A stretch of DNA of 64,000 nt, taken from NCBI GenBank assembly GCA_018105865.1, contig CM030836.1, forward strand, positions 1,798,001 through 1,862,000. The letters are read 5' to 3'. Source of the stretch: Metaphire vulgaris. Taxonomy: Eukaryota; Annelida; Clitellata; Crassiclitellata; Megascolecidae. How positions within the stretch are numbered: the first letter of the stretch is position 1; each line of letters begins with the position of its first letter. Below the pieces are notes generated by a model, which saw nothing but the letters and a program-made list of their open reading frames with translations, was not told where the DNA came from and did no database searches. The position numbers were made by a program, and so were the translations under genes. Positions 1 to 10,685 of the stretch are shown here, piece by piece.

Positions 1-412
1 GTCCTATCCGATGTACAGGACACCGTTCGTCGACATCTGGTTCTTCTACGAGAACGAAACTCATATTTGGAATGCAGACAGGAGTTGGAATCGCGTAGGA
101 ACTTCGCCAAAGAGCAAGATCTTCCCTCTGACAAGGAGACCGTTCGGAGAACTGTTGCTCCCGGCGCCGTGCAACGGACTAGTAGCCCTCGGATCTCACA
201 TTGACATCTCCATGTGCTATAGTCGTTATTACAATCACCTATTAGAAGACTGGATTCGAAGCCGATTTAAGCTTCCGTGCGATCGTTTGGCTAATATCCA
301 TCCCTTTGTTACACGATCCAGTGTTGCGAATGAATCTTCCCATAGCGTGAAGGAAACTCTGAAGCTTGGAAAGTGGGCGATTAGGGAAATCATGGTCGAC
401 GAATTCTGCTAA
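1..412 (+). CDS. C-terminal exon of a LicD/fukutin-related family transferase (5' partial)
   Basis: The reading frame is open from the left edge of the window to a TAA at 410-412, giving about 136 residues. It has the C-terminal pattern of animal LicD/fukutin-related proteins: FVDIWFFYENETHIWN, then KIFPLTRRPFGELLLPAP, a cysteine/tyrosine stretch (SMCYSRYYNH) and the IHPFVTRSS end. LicD-family enzymes transfer phospho-sugar or phosphocholine groups to glycans, usually in the Golgi in animals; that role is known for the family and only inferred here. The nucleotidyltransferase catalytic core lies in upstream exons outside the window. The ATG at 11 is probably internal, since the frame stays open before it. 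This is the only plus-strand host gene seen. I recognised the family from remembered patterns, so the exact subfamily is uncertain. Confidence 0.6.
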   Translation, partial: SYPMYRTPFVDIWFFYENETHIWNADRSWNRVGTSPKSKIFPLTRRPFGELLLPAPCNGLVALGSHIDISMCYSRYYNHLLEDWIRSRFKLPCDRLANIHPFVTRSSVANESSHSVKETLKLGKWAIREIMVDEFC

Positions 413-867
413 TACGTTTAAGCAGTAAATCTGAAACAATGTAAGTTTCAGTATCAATATTGAGAAAATGCGACTACAATTACAGAGTATCAATAATAGA
501 CTTAATTATGAATTCAGTATGCCAGTAAAACTATTCGCTCTCGTATTTGCTATAGGTCTATGTTATTTTAACTGTACTGGGTGAAGTATACGTTATATCG
601 TGGTGAGTTTTTGGTTGTGTTCAAAATTAGTTGAAAGTGAAGAAAAATCATTGCTGACATGTAAATCCAATCTAATTGTACTGATGTGTAAAAGTTACAT
701 CAAGTAAACATTCTTGCTGCAACTTATTCGTAAGTTTGAAAAGACGGATGTTTTGTGAGAATTGGAAGAGAAGGAAGACGTGTTGTCGTTCACTCCGTTT
801 CAGACAGTAATTTGCAGGTCATTTGTTTCATTTTTTAAAATATTTAATTCGTTCCACACTTGCATCG
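413..867. other. 3' flank of the LicD gene, no gene seen
   Basis: AT-rich sequence after the stop codon, presumably 3' UTR and flank. I see no coding pattern, RNA gene or clear transposon end. Confidence 0.4.
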
Positions 868-1007
868 GCTGATACTATTCACCTTGTTCTGAGCTCGTCA
901 TTTGCTGCATGAAGCGAAGTATACAACTGGACTCTTAAATGAATACATTTTTTGCAATGCAGTGGCCTTCTGTACATTGGCTACAATCTGAAATTAAAAT
1001 AGTTTTC
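868..1007 (+). repeat. Dispersed repeat, copy 1 (split by a MITE)
   Basis: This segment, from the ATCGGCTGATACTATTCACC stretch to GGCTACAATCTGAAATTA, matches 8463-8605 closely. It resumes after the inserted element, from 1707 (GGACGATTTTTGTATCAC) for about 40 bases. A weaker match extends upstream to about 785 (CCGTTTCAGACAGTA). The family is not recognised. Confidence 0.75.
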
Positions 1008-1366
1008 CAGTGGCGGTTGCACCATGGTGATGACTGGGGTCTGGGGAGTTATCCCTCCATCGGGGTTCCGGATGACCTTTTTGGCTTGTCAACCTATTTT
1101 TCCGGTGAGTCTTTTAAAAATTTAGTAAAAATACTGCGAATGACCTTGTTATTTAATTTTGGCAAGGTTTATTAACATTTAATAAATAAATTTAATAAAG
1201 ACAATAGAAGCATTCAAACGTGAACTTAAAACTGCTCTATTTGTTCGTAGCTATCCAGCACATTGATCGTTGTAGGATATACTGTTTGTTTTTTTAGTTG
1301 TAAGGTGTCCTAGTAGTACTTGTACGATATGCCACCATAATCAGTTCATGATTATTCTTCTTCTTC

Positions 1367-1407
<41 letters not shown>

Positions 1408-1706
1408 TAGTGGGCAAAACACAAACAATGACCTTTTCCTCTTTTTTCTCTCTTTCTCTCTCTCTCTTCTCTTTTCTTATCTTTTTTTCTCTTTTGTCTT
1501 TTTTTCTCATTTCTCTCTCGTTTCTCTCTCTTTTTTCTTTCTTTTTTCTTTCTTTGTTCTCTCTTTTTCCTCTGTTCTCTCTCTCTTCTCTTTTCTCTCT
1601 CCTTTTCTCTTTTTTCTCTCTCTCTTCTATTTTTTCATCACTTTGCATCCCCCACCAACTTCCCATATTTTTTCATACCCACTAAAAATTCCTGGAACCG
1701 CCACCG
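1008..1706. mobile_element. hAT-type MITE, CAGTGGCGGTT family, with nested low-complexity DNA
   Basis: The ends are CAGTGGCGGTTGCACC and GGAACCGCCACCG in inverted orientation. They are flanked by TAGTTTTC (1000-1007) and TAGTTTTT (1707-1714), a 7/8 match to an 8-bp target duplication as made by hAT transposases. The related repeat near 8.6 kb is uninterrupted at this point and acts as an empty site. A shorter sibling at 31743-32031 shows the usual size. The extra length here is a (TTA)n tract and a CT-rich tract. Near its left end it carries the GACCTTTTTGGCTTGTCA motif also found in other MITE families. Confidence 0.8.
1365..1640. repeat. (TTA)n microsatellite followed by CT-rich low-complexity tract
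   Basis: A (TTA)n run at about 1365-1407 is followed by roughly 200 bases of almost pure pyrimidine with CTCTTTT-like units. Open frames here encode only Phe/Ser/Leu runs or, on the other strand, Lys/Glu/Arg runs, and are not genes. Confidence 0.9.
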
Positions 1707-1789
1707 TAGTTTTTGGACGATTTTTGTATCACAACGATACTATATTACTGTTGAATGTAGAGTTAATCACCTCTCTTTTTGTTTCTTTT

Positions 1790-1957
1790 TTCATATTCTG
1801 CCTTGCTGCTTCCCAACTGACTGATCTCTGGAATTGATTTGCACGGCTGACCACGAAACTTCAACTATGACTATTTCAATGGCAGATTAAGCGCCTACAG
1901 TACCTGCTCAAAAGCGCTATACAGATTCGCGAGATTTTACTTACTTACTTACTTAGT
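1790..1957 (+). mobile_element. LINE 3' end with (ACTT)n tail
   Basis: Matches the tail at 9470-10025 (both contain CTGCCTTGCTGCTTCC and TGACTGATCTCTG). It has the 3' hairpin AAGCGCC...AAAGCGCTAT and ends in a TTACTTACTTACTTA microsatellite. Confidence 0.7.
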
Positions 1958-2642
1958 AGGAAAGAAATCCAGCACAGTTACATGAAGGCAATGACACTAG
2001 TGAAGAGAGCTCAGGCGCAGAGGAACAGCATGAAGAAATACCACTCTAATTCTGGTCGAAGAGAACAGGGGAAGTAATCAGAAGGCTGGCAAAAGGAAAG
2101 ACTGTAGGATAAGATGTAACAACCAACCAACAGAACCCACACAGACGAATACACTGGTCAACAAGGTTTTTGTTTCCTGTGCAATTTCTGGTGTTCCAGG
2201 TAGATTTTGTCATGCTGATTACAGGAATAATTTTGAAATTTTCCTATCACGTAAGTTTTTTGAGAAAAAGCTGATTTTAAATTTTAAAATTATAAGAATT
2301 TTAAAATCGTGGTTTTCGAGAGTTATCTGAGTTATGGGTATTCAGGTTAGGCACGAATCTTATGTGACCGCCATAACAGATGTAATGTGCACTGCTGGCT
2401 CACTTAACTACATGGATTTTGAAAATTAGTATAATTAGGCATGTCCAGACATGCCCAGACGCGCCCAAACCTGTCTTCAAGACCACATGCGTAGCATGTA
2501 TTGTTGTTATGGTTACGCAGTCCTATATAAATACCAAGTAGCACTTAGGAAGCAGCTGCAGTCTTTCTATTTGATGAGATATAACTGTTTAGTTAAAGGC
2601 TGTGAATTGAATATATTAACTAATTTAATTAAAGTTTCTGAA
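1958..2642. other. Upstream flank of the transposase-like gene
   Basis: No gene recognised. It may include the 5' non-coding part of the following transposon, but no terminal inverted repeat could be delimited. Confidence 0.35.
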
Positions 2643-3840
2643 ATGTCGCGTCGATGTCGCAATAGCAGTGACACGTTCTGCTACATCTGTGGAGAGTTTT
2701 CGTTGAAATCACAGAAGCGGAGTATGACAGCAATCATAAAGAAAAGACTTGACTCGATTCTTCAAAAAAATCGACAGTCTTGCTTTTTGCATTGACATTG
2801 ATGGATTGCTTTCTGCTTTCGGCTGTAAGCACAATCCATCCGAATGGCGACTTTTTGTTGACTCTTCGCTGTTAAGTTTAAAGGCTGTTTTGCTGCACAA
2901 TGGCAATTCATACCCTTCAGTACCCATTGGACATGCTGCTTACATGAAGGAAACATATGAGAACATGCAGCTGCTATTGAACCACATAGAATACTCGAGA
3001 TACAACTGGAATATATGTGGAGATCTAAAAGTTGTTGCAATTCTACTCGGTCTGCAGCTAGGCTACACCAAGTACTGCTGCTTTCTTTGCGAGTGGGACA
3101 GCCGAGCTAGAGATTCACGTTATGTGAGAAAGGTCTGGCCACCTCGCAGGGACTTGGTTCCAGGACAGAAGAACGTTAGACATGATCCTCTCGTTGATCC
3201 GAAGAACATTTATCTCCCACCTTTGCACATCAAACTTGGGTTAATGAAAAACTTTGTCAAAGCAATGAGCAGAGAAAGTGAAGCCTTTACATACTTACGA
3301 CAGAGGTTTCCACGCACCAGTGATGCTAAAATAAAAGAAGGCGTTTTTGTTGGCCCACAGATTCGAGAGATGCTCAAGGACAGTCACTTTGAGGGCCTTC
3401 TGCAGGGTGCCAAGCATGTTGCCTGGACAACATTCAGGGATGTTGTTGCTAACTTTTTGGGCAACTACAAGGCGCCAAACTATGTTGAACAAGTTGGAAA
3501 TCTGCTACAAGCTTACAAGGCAATGAAATGCAACATGTCACTGAAGATACACTTCCTTCATTCTCACTTGGACTCCTTCCCGGACAATCTCGGCGCCGTC
3601 AGTGATGAACATGGTGAAAGATTTCACAAAGACATTGCCAGCATCGAGAAACGCTACCAGGGAAAGTGGAGTCCGTCTATGCTCGGAGACTACTGTTGGT
3701 CACTGATACGTACATGTAAAGCACAGGACAGTGACTACAAACGAAAATCTACAGCAAAACATTTCAAACTTTCTCATGTCTTGTCATTATTGCCTAGATC
3801 CTTCTGTAGGTTTATGTTGCAGAAGACGTTACAATACTAA
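2643..3840 (+). pseudogene. Transposase-like protein of a widely dispersed animal family, deleted/frameshifted
   Basis: The first frame starts MSRRCRNSSDTFCYICGEF, the N-terminal zinc-binding signature of this family. After about 35 codons the frame changes, and a long frame runs to the TAA at 3838-3840. Landmarks in it are NPSEWRLFVDSS, VLLHNG, GDLKVVAILLGLQ, CCFLCEWDSR, LPPLHIKLGLMKNFV, VGPQIREML, MSLKIHFLHSHLD, then AVSDEHGERFHKDI and RYQGKW. The acidic residues in FVDSS, GDLK and DEHGE look like a DDE-type catalytic set, which is inference. Compared with the family as I remember it, a middle segment between the N-terminal finger and FVDSS is missing, so the copy is probably inactive. I know these proteins as repeated 'uncharacterized' genes of insects and cnidarians; the superfamily name is uncertain. 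A shredded relative lies at 28520-28800. Confidence 0.65.
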
Positions 3841-4676
3841 ATGCTAAATTGTCGATTTCTTAAAAATCTTACGTGATACAGAAATTCTAATTACATATTT
3901 GTGTTCAGCAAGTCAAAATCTATCAGTTTCACCAAAATTTGTAGAGGAAACAAAAACTTGCATAAAATTTGTTGACCAGTGATATCGATGTAATAGCAGC
4001 GCAGGGATTCTGCCGACTACGCAACAAGTTATTGGAAATAGAGGAATGGTCAGAAGACAGAAGAGGCAGTCTAATATATTCATCCCCATTGCAAAAGTTT
4101 AAAAACAACAATTATCGCGTTAATCAGTCATGCCAGTAAAATGATATGCGAACTTTTCATTTACGGACGATTCATCTAGGACTATTCATCTCAAGGACTA
4201 TTCATCCACGGACGTTTCATCTAAGTAAGAACAATTTCATTACTAGTAAATAGGTTAGGTTTAAGTCTTGAGTGCTCATTATTAGTGAGTGCCGATTGCG
4301 CGACATAATTATGTACAATCGCTTTCAAACACGGCTACAGCGTGTCCGACCTTGTCGACTAAATCACGATAATTCTTTGCTTTCGTGAATATAACAGACG
4401 CAACCTTCTATTAGGTCTCACTTTTGAGAGGTCAACTGCTTGTTTGCTATGGCAAGCTCTACTATAATACGAAACAAAAGTCAACATTAAAACATTTATT
4501 TTTCTAAAAGAACAAACTAAAACTGTTATCTTAACAGGAAAAGGAGAAGCTTATACTGATATTGATATTTCAAAGACTGTTGCATCTGAAGTGATTAATA
4601 TTAGGGCAACATGCCTACTATTGCATTCCATAGCACAGCGAAAGGTCAAATAACCAGACACTGAAATTTCGTAGTA
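3841..4676. other. Intergenic; relic of a GGACTATTCATC repeat
   Basis: Around 4155-4230 there are several near-repeats of GGACTATTCATCTCA, resembling the ends of the element at 54408-55385. Nothing else is recognised. Confidence 0.4.
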
Positions 4677-4684
4677 TTACAATT

Positions 4685-5577
4685 TAGAGATGTGCGGGTA
4701 CAGCAAAATGCATACCATACCCGTACCCGTGGAAAAACTTTTTTACCCTACCCGTACCCGCTAGCGCTATACCCTACCCGACCCGTACCCGTAAGCTGTG
4801 TACCCGTACCCGTACCCGTACCAACATTGGTTGGAATTTGGAGTTTTTTGGATTTGGAATTTTGGACCCGTACCCGCGGGTGCGTTTACGGGTACAAGTA
4901 CTACAAGGACCTGTACATGGACCCGTGAACCCGTATCCGTTCCTAGAGACTATAGAGAGGCAACAGTGAAATAGGGGCTACGAAATTGGGATAACTATTC
5001 ATTGTAAATAGCACGCATGTTTAGATTAGGATAGATCTAGTACTTAGGAATCAGGATAATCAGTCAGCTAGCCTAAGCCGACATGAATGGGCTTGTTTAA
5101 AATATTTAGTAGATATCATTTATCTATGAGCAGGCATTAGAGCTCAAGTTAAACCACAAAACTTTACCAGAAGAACTTTCTCGGTCGAAGAGTCCTTGGA
5201 GGAGTCAGAGGACGCCATTATAGATTTATTACTGATGATGTCAGATGACGTCATCTGTATTTCTTTTGTGTTTTCAATAAGTAAAATGCATGCTGTCTGA
5301 CAAACTGAACGCGATATACAAGTTACACTAACACACTTTACTCAATATTATTTTTATATTACTGCATTGCTAATTTGCTATAGTAGTGAGCAATGAAAAT
5401 ATAATTTTTCGGGTAAAAACGGGTATACCCGTACCCGTAGCCGCTATACCCGTACCCGTAGCGCTGTACCCGTACCCGACCCGTACCCGAAAATCGTGTA
5501 CCCTACCCTACCCGTACCCGCGGATACGGGTACGGGTAGGGTATACCCGCGGGTACGGGTATACCCGCACATCCCTA
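4685..5577. mobile_element. hAT-type non-autonomous element with ACCCGT-rich ends
   Basis: Starts TAGAGATGTGCGGGTA and ends ATACCCGCACATCCCTA, an inverted pair. It is flanked by a perfect 8-bp duplication TTACAATT (4677-4684 and 5578-5585). The outer 200 bases on each side are irregular ACCCGT/ACGGGT arrays; the centre is AT-rich with no transposase frame. This fits a hAT MITE with low-complexity subterminal repeats. Confidence 0.9.
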
Positions 5578-5585
5578 TTACAATT

Positions 5586-6846
5586 GCAAATGCTATTTCT
5601 TCTAGCTTGCACAATGCAGAGTGAAATGGAAGGCACTGAAGCACACTCAAGATCCGACGAGAGCGACTTTGGATACCGTCCTCTAATCTCATCACCTACA
5701 ATAACTTTAAATGTGTAGTTAATCATTAGAATTTTTCTATTCAACGAATAATTAATTAATCTGATCATAGACTCTAATGCTTTGCACATTGCAGACGCAT
5801 GCCTATTTATTTCGGGCAGAATTACCAATAGAAGCTGTAACATCAGAATTACCAATAGAAGCTGTAACGCGTCTAAACATGTGCCGCTAATTTATGTTTA
5901 GTATTGATTTTAATTTTAATAAATTTCAATATTTAATTTCACCGTCATTTCAAATGTAATCACGCCAAGGCTATTCACTAAGTTGACTTTTATAATTATT
6001 CTCCTCTATAATTCATGCATAACTTTCATGATAATCAACAGGTCCCTTGCACATCGTTTGTTTACTCACTACATACACCTGCAGAATACTATAGGATTTG
6101 TACCATTGTATGCTGCTTTATTTAGAAAATAAATTTCAACATATTTCCAAACAGCGTCAATGCTATTCCATGTGCAGTAATGAATCGCCCAGTCAGTCTT
6201 CTTCTGCAGCAAATTTATATTTCTTACGTCGATCAAAATTCAGTGAATGTTATTCTGAGAGAAATTATTCGCCGCATCACATTAAAGTCTTAACAACAGC
6301 AATCGACCGACAAATGTGGTCTCCACGTGTCCTTATTTATATGCAATATGACCACTGTCTTCGTCTATATTTGGTTCTAGCTAATTCTATATTTCATTCC
6401 ATACTGTGTATTGCCGCATAACTTTTCTCGAACCTCGAACATGTGTGTCATGGTGATACAGAACAGGCAATGAAATAAAGAACTTCTTCATATAAATATT
6501 TTCCAATGCAGCATTCTTACCCTTCAACTTGAAAATTTTCATCACTGTAGACATTCATCATTGAGCGTTATCGTCAGATTCACTTGCATTTCGCTGATTC
6601 ACTACTCGCCGCATGAAAGGCAGATTAATTATTATTCTCGTATGCTCTCTCGACGTAGCTACACCTGTAGCTAAACAGTTAATACAGATAGCCTACTGGC
6701 CATTTCGATATAATCAACATAATTCTAAGCACGGACATTAAACGCTTACGTTGACCTTAAATATAGTTACAAAAATAGTTACAAAATCTTGTTTAATCAA
6801 GTATACAATAACATAGTAATGAATTTCAACGGTAGAGATTCGTGAA
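5586..6846. other. Intergenic DNA downstream of the Ig-receptor tail exon
   Basis: Lies 3' of the minus-strand receptor gene and probably contains its 3' UTR. A short direct repeat (AGAATTACCAATAGAAGCTG) occurs twice near 5820-5870. No other gene is recognised. Confidence 0.4.
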
Positions 6847-7493
6847 TCACTCTGTGACCAATGGCGTGAAACCGGCATCTGGCAGCAACTGGGTGTAACC
6901 GGCAGACGCCGCCGCTGGCATTCTGTCGCTTTCTTCGCTTCCTTCGCTTGACACGGAAGAACGATTGGCCTTTGACTCAGGCCTTCCCTCTTCGGCATCG
7001 GCAATCAGTTGAATGTAAGGGGGCAGCTGCTTTCCCACAGCAGAAATGTCCGCTCGGTTTCTCTTGGGGCCGACGAAGCCGTAAAGATGAGCGTAGTCGT
7101 TGTCTTGCTTAGCACGGTCGCCAGCGTCATTGTTCGAAATGCCAGCGGTAGAGTCACCGCTTGATGAATCGGCATTGGTAGTGATGTACTGAGAAGACAT
7201 TGCCATTTGGTCGTCTTCAGACGCAGGCGATGCCTTGTGATCGGAGTCTGCCACTGTGTTGATGTATTGTGAAGAAAGATCCGATTGGTTTCTATCTGGA
7301 TCTTCGTAGCCGCACGGGACTCTTACGCCGGCGCCTTCCTGATCAGGCACTTCGTAACCTCTGTTGAGTCCATCGACGGTTAGTTCCTGGTCCAGCATTT
7401 CATACCCCCCAATGACGTCATATTCAATGGTATCATAGGCGCCAGATATAGCTCTTGCTTTTGCTGCCTCTTCATCGTTCGCCAAAGACTTCT
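6847..7493 (-). CDS. Cytoplasmic-tail exon of the multi-Ig receptor (terminal exon)
   Basis: Last exon of the receptor built from 25264-25575, 24734-24841, 17080-17409, 16054-16488 and 11611-11718. The acceptor TTGTTTACAG precedes AGAAGTC; joining to the transmembrane exon (phase 1) gives KSRKLKEKSLANDEE in frame. It encodes about 215 residues, acidic and Ser/Gly-rich, with 11 tyrosines: YDTI, YDVI, YEML, YEVP, YEDP, YINT, YITT, YAHL, YGFV, YIQL, YTQL. YDTI and YEML are seven residues apart, the ITAM spacing; IEYDVI fits the ITIM consensus; YINT fits a Grb2-type YxN site. The product should act at the plasma membrane as a tyrosine-phosphorylated signalling receptor; that is inference from motifs. 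No catalytic domain is present. The stop is TGA at 6849-6847. Confidence 0.75.
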
Positions 7494-7714
7494 CTGTAAA
7501 CAACAAATCTCAACGGAATTATTTATATTATTCCAGCATATAAAAAACATTGAGAATATTTCTTTAATATTAACTAAAACATAGAATCCAGAATTGACTA
7601 GTCTGGTAATTTCTAAAGTATCTGTACTGCACATAACCCTGAAACAAAATTGAAAGTGTGAGCCACTTTTGATTTTGAAAGATATTGGAAATAGTTCAAT
7701 GCAGAGCAACTAAG

Positions 7715-8050
7715 AACTAACTGAACTTTGGAACTCTATCCCAGCTTCCCTCCGCAGACTTGGACACTTTCAAGCAATAAAATCTGAATCCTCATTTCCT
7801 ATAATTCCTGCATTATCTCTTCAAGTCTTCAGGTCTAAGCTTAAATCCTTCCTTTTTCTAAAATCATTTCCTCCATAGCTGTAGCAACCTAGCCTCACTG
7901 CCCTTCGAATGTTGACTATTGCCTGGCTGATCATATACCTTCCCCATAACTATTTTAGGAAAGGCTGAGCGCCTAAGAATAAGCAGTTACTGTTGTGCTG
8001 CTTTTCAAGGCGCTATAGAAATCCACGAGCTTTTACTTACTTACTTAATA
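7715..8050 (+). mobile_element. LINE 3' end (RT C-terminus remnant, hairpin, ACTT tail)
   Basis: A decayed frame reads LWNSIPASL ... FRSKLKSFLF, the usual C-terminal end of CR1/L2-group ORF2. It is followed by GAGCGCCTAAG...CAAGGCGCTATAG, a 3' hairpin, and a TTACTTACTTA tail. It sits in the last intron of the Ig receptor. Confidence 0.75.
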
Positions 8051-8690
8051 ACGCTCACTCCATAACCGTTTCAGACAGTATTGCAACAGTTAATGGAGGC
8101 CAATGCCATTTCCTTTCTAGAATATTAATTAAAAATAATTTGTTACGCATTAACATCGGGAGAAGAAGATGGCAGAAGTGGTTACACGCTGGGCAGGCAC
8201 ACTGTCGGGACGTGTTCTAGCCCCTTAACGGTCTCTAGCGTCCACTTAGCCTTGTTCGTTAGAAGGGCGGCTTCAACATAAAAAGAGGGGGAGCGTTCAG
8301 CTGTGAAGTAAAGCGCATGCATGACGTTTGGCTGTCAACCTACTCTAGTTTAGCGGCGTGTGTCACCTGCGTCGCCGTATGCCTCAGAGACCGGTTAATT
8401 ATCAGCGCCGACCCCAGCGCTCGAAATCGGGCATTGGAAACCTTTACTTTTACTTTACACAGTATCCGCTGGCACTATTCATCTTGTGCTGATCGCGTGC
8501 GTTGCTGCAAAGTGCATAAGCCGAAGTACAACTGGACTCTTAAATGAATACATCTTTTGCAATGCAATGGCCTTCTGTACCTTGGCTACAATCTGAAATT
8601 AAGACAATCTTCGGACTATTTTTGTCTCACTACAGTATTATATATGAGTTTCATCTATTGTACTCTCAGTTTCTGGCCAATTCACCGATC
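8051..8690 (+). repeat. Dispersed repeat, copy 2 (empty site for the 1.0 kb MITE)
   Basis: 8463-8605 matches 868-1007, and 8606-8645 matches the sequence right of the MITE at 1707. Upstream, 8060-8085 also matches about 785. The part between (about 8165-8450) is absent from copy 1 and looks like a separate insertion. Confidence 0.7.
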
Positions 8691-9469
8691 CATGGTTAGC
8701 CTTAGACTTCGTGAAACTCCAGTGGAGGTCGAATTAATTTGTACAAGTGATGATTGCGACCATCATATTCACTCAGTCGCTGTTTCCGCCCCATTCGACA
8801 CGAATCAACCGCTAAGAGAGCGAATGGGAAGAATGAGTACAGCTCGCCTTAGTAAATACTAATAATAATTAATTATAACGGGGGAATAATAATGCGTTAC
8901 CTTAATAGATTAATGCATCAATGAATATATACACTAAAAGCGTTTCTAGTCTATCGCAACAATGAAATAAGTGATCTGCACAAGTAAGTTTAGCATTAAT
9001 TGCATTGTGTCAATAGTCATTTGCTGGCGTCTAAGCTTTGTCAGACACACTAAATATATTTCTATAACCAAATGCGGGGTTGAATGATAACTGATTCGGA
9101 GGCATTGAGGACAGACGGGTTTGGAACAAGTGAACAGTTAGACATGTCATGTACGGTATTCAATATGCTGCACGTCACCACCGGACCCCTTCAACCAGAC
9201 ATTGATCAGATGAATTTCAAGCAGATCTTAATTCGTTATCATCGATTTTGTGCTGCGGTCGGCTGCACTGTAAATGTGAACGCAGTTGGTCACGAGAAAC
9301 GGGATATTCGGAAGGTTTATGGATGTGATGCATCTCTTTTAAATCCCTGTATTTATGATCGATAATATTTCAAACAAAACTGCATCTCACTATATGCTGT
9401 CCGTTTTAAATGACCTTAGAATATACATTTAACATGTAATACATTACTGCTATGCATGATAAGTCGCTG
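8691..9469. other. Intron sequence, no gene seen
   Basis: AT-rich intronic DNA of the Ig receptor. The open frame around 9084-9365 on the plus strand resembles nothing I know and has no supporting signals. Confidence 0.4.
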
Positions 9470-10025
9470 TTTCTTTCTTCCAAGTCTGCCTTGCTGCTTC
9501 CGCACTACCACTCTGACTGATCTCTGCAATTGGCCTTGCCTGGCTGACCAGTGGCGTAGCTAGGGGTACAGGGGAAAGGCCGTTCCCCTAAGCTAATTTT
9601 CAGAAAAGTGACGTCTTTTTCGGAAATGTAAGAATAAAAAATTAAACAAAAAGCGAAATAAAACAACAAAACTATCAGGAATAAATGAGAACGCCTATAT
9701 TGCATTGACAGCCACGCGGCCATCCTAGTATAAGCCTACCCTATACAGACTGGACGGACAACCTTTTTCGCTCGTCATAACTTTCTGACTTGTCTATGCT
9801 ATGCTGAGAAAAAATTTGGAAAAATGTCGATTTGGCAAGATGGCGCCTTTTAGACTGCTCACCGCCCCCGATTGCTAAAGCCTAGCTACGCCACTGCGAC
9901 TGTCCACTAGACTTCGGTTATAGCTATTTCAAATGTAGATTAAGCGTCTTAGAATAGGCAGCTACCACGGTACATGTTTTCGAAAGCGCTATAGAAATTC
10001 ACAAGATTTTAGTCACTTATTTACT
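9470..10025 (+). mobile_element. LINE 3' end, interrupted by a MITE
   Basis: Same family as 1790-1957 (CTGCCTTGCTGCTTCCGC, TGACTGATCTCTG). The two halves lie on either side of the insertion at 9549-9896. The right half has TTAAGCGTCTTAGAATAGGC ... AAAGCGCTATAG and a decayed ACTT tail. Confidence 0.7.
9549..9896. mobile_element. MITE of the CAGTGGCGTAGC family
   Basis: Begins CAGTGGCGTAGCTAGG and ends CCTAGCTACGCCACTG, a near-perfect inverted pair. The siblings at 10385-10509 and 27136-27451 share these ends. No clean target duplication is visible here (TGGCTGAC versus CGACTGTC). The host LINE tail continues on both sides. Confidence 0.75.
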
Positions 10026-10384
10026 GATATATTGAGTAAAAAGATAAACCATATGTTCGGCACGGACCGATTTCTCCTTACCGATGTTTTCATACAGTCT
10101 AATATTAATATTAATAGTCTATCGATATAAATGTTATCGTACGGCGAATACAGCGTTGCTCTGCGCCGAAACGGATGGCGGCCAAACGTCCTGCTTTGTG
10201 AGTCAAAATTGGTGACAATTTACGAAAGAGAAAATGTTTACGACCACCATGAGTAATATCATCATTATGTATTTAAAGGCATCGTCTGCCTATTCGCCAT
10301 CATCGTAGTGATAATCTCAACCATAGCCTTCATCTTCATCATCATCACGGCCGGCATCGCCACCACCAGGGTTGTTTCTAGGAT

Positions 10385-10509
10385 CAGTGGCGTAGCCACG
10401 GGGTGGTTAATTTTTATTTTTAGGCGATTTTTGGAGTGAAAATCCTCCTTGGCGGCTATCGACGATTTTTTTTCAAACCCCCCTTCCGGAAATCCTGGCT
10501 ACGCCACTG
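10385..10509. mobile_element. Very short hAT-type MITE, CAGTGGCGTAGCC family
   Basis: A 125-bp element with ends CAGTGGCGTAGCCA and TGGCTACGCCACTG. It is flanked by a perfect 8-bp duplication TCTAGGAT (10377-10384 and 10510-10517), which identifies the family as hAT-type. Confidence 0.88.
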
Positions 10510-10685
10510 TCTAGGATTATCAATTTGGAGGTGTCGGTAAATTCTGCCAAAAAGTCTGACAAGCAAGAAAAAGAAAAAAGGTCATCCCATAGCAGAGATT
10601 AGGGTGTTAGGGGATGTCGGTCTCATATTGGGAGTGTTGGGGTTTTAGGGAGTGTAAAAATATCCCTAACCGCCACCATCACCAC
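10510..10685. other. MITE-like remnant containing the TTGCTTGTC motif
   Basis: Contains GACAAGCAAGAAAAAG ... AAAAAAGGTCATCCC, the reverse complement of the motif shared by several MITE families here. Ends could not be delimited. Confidence 0.4.

Noticed and set aside
1403..1685. Open frames on both strands in the CT-rich tract (Phe/Ser/Leu or Lys/Glu/Arg runs)
   Set aside because: They are products of low-complexity DNA with no mixed composition, domain or splice evidence.
9084..9365. Plus-strand frame of 93 codons
   Set aside because: No domain, signal peptide or splice signals, and it sits in a repeat-rich intron on the opposite strand.
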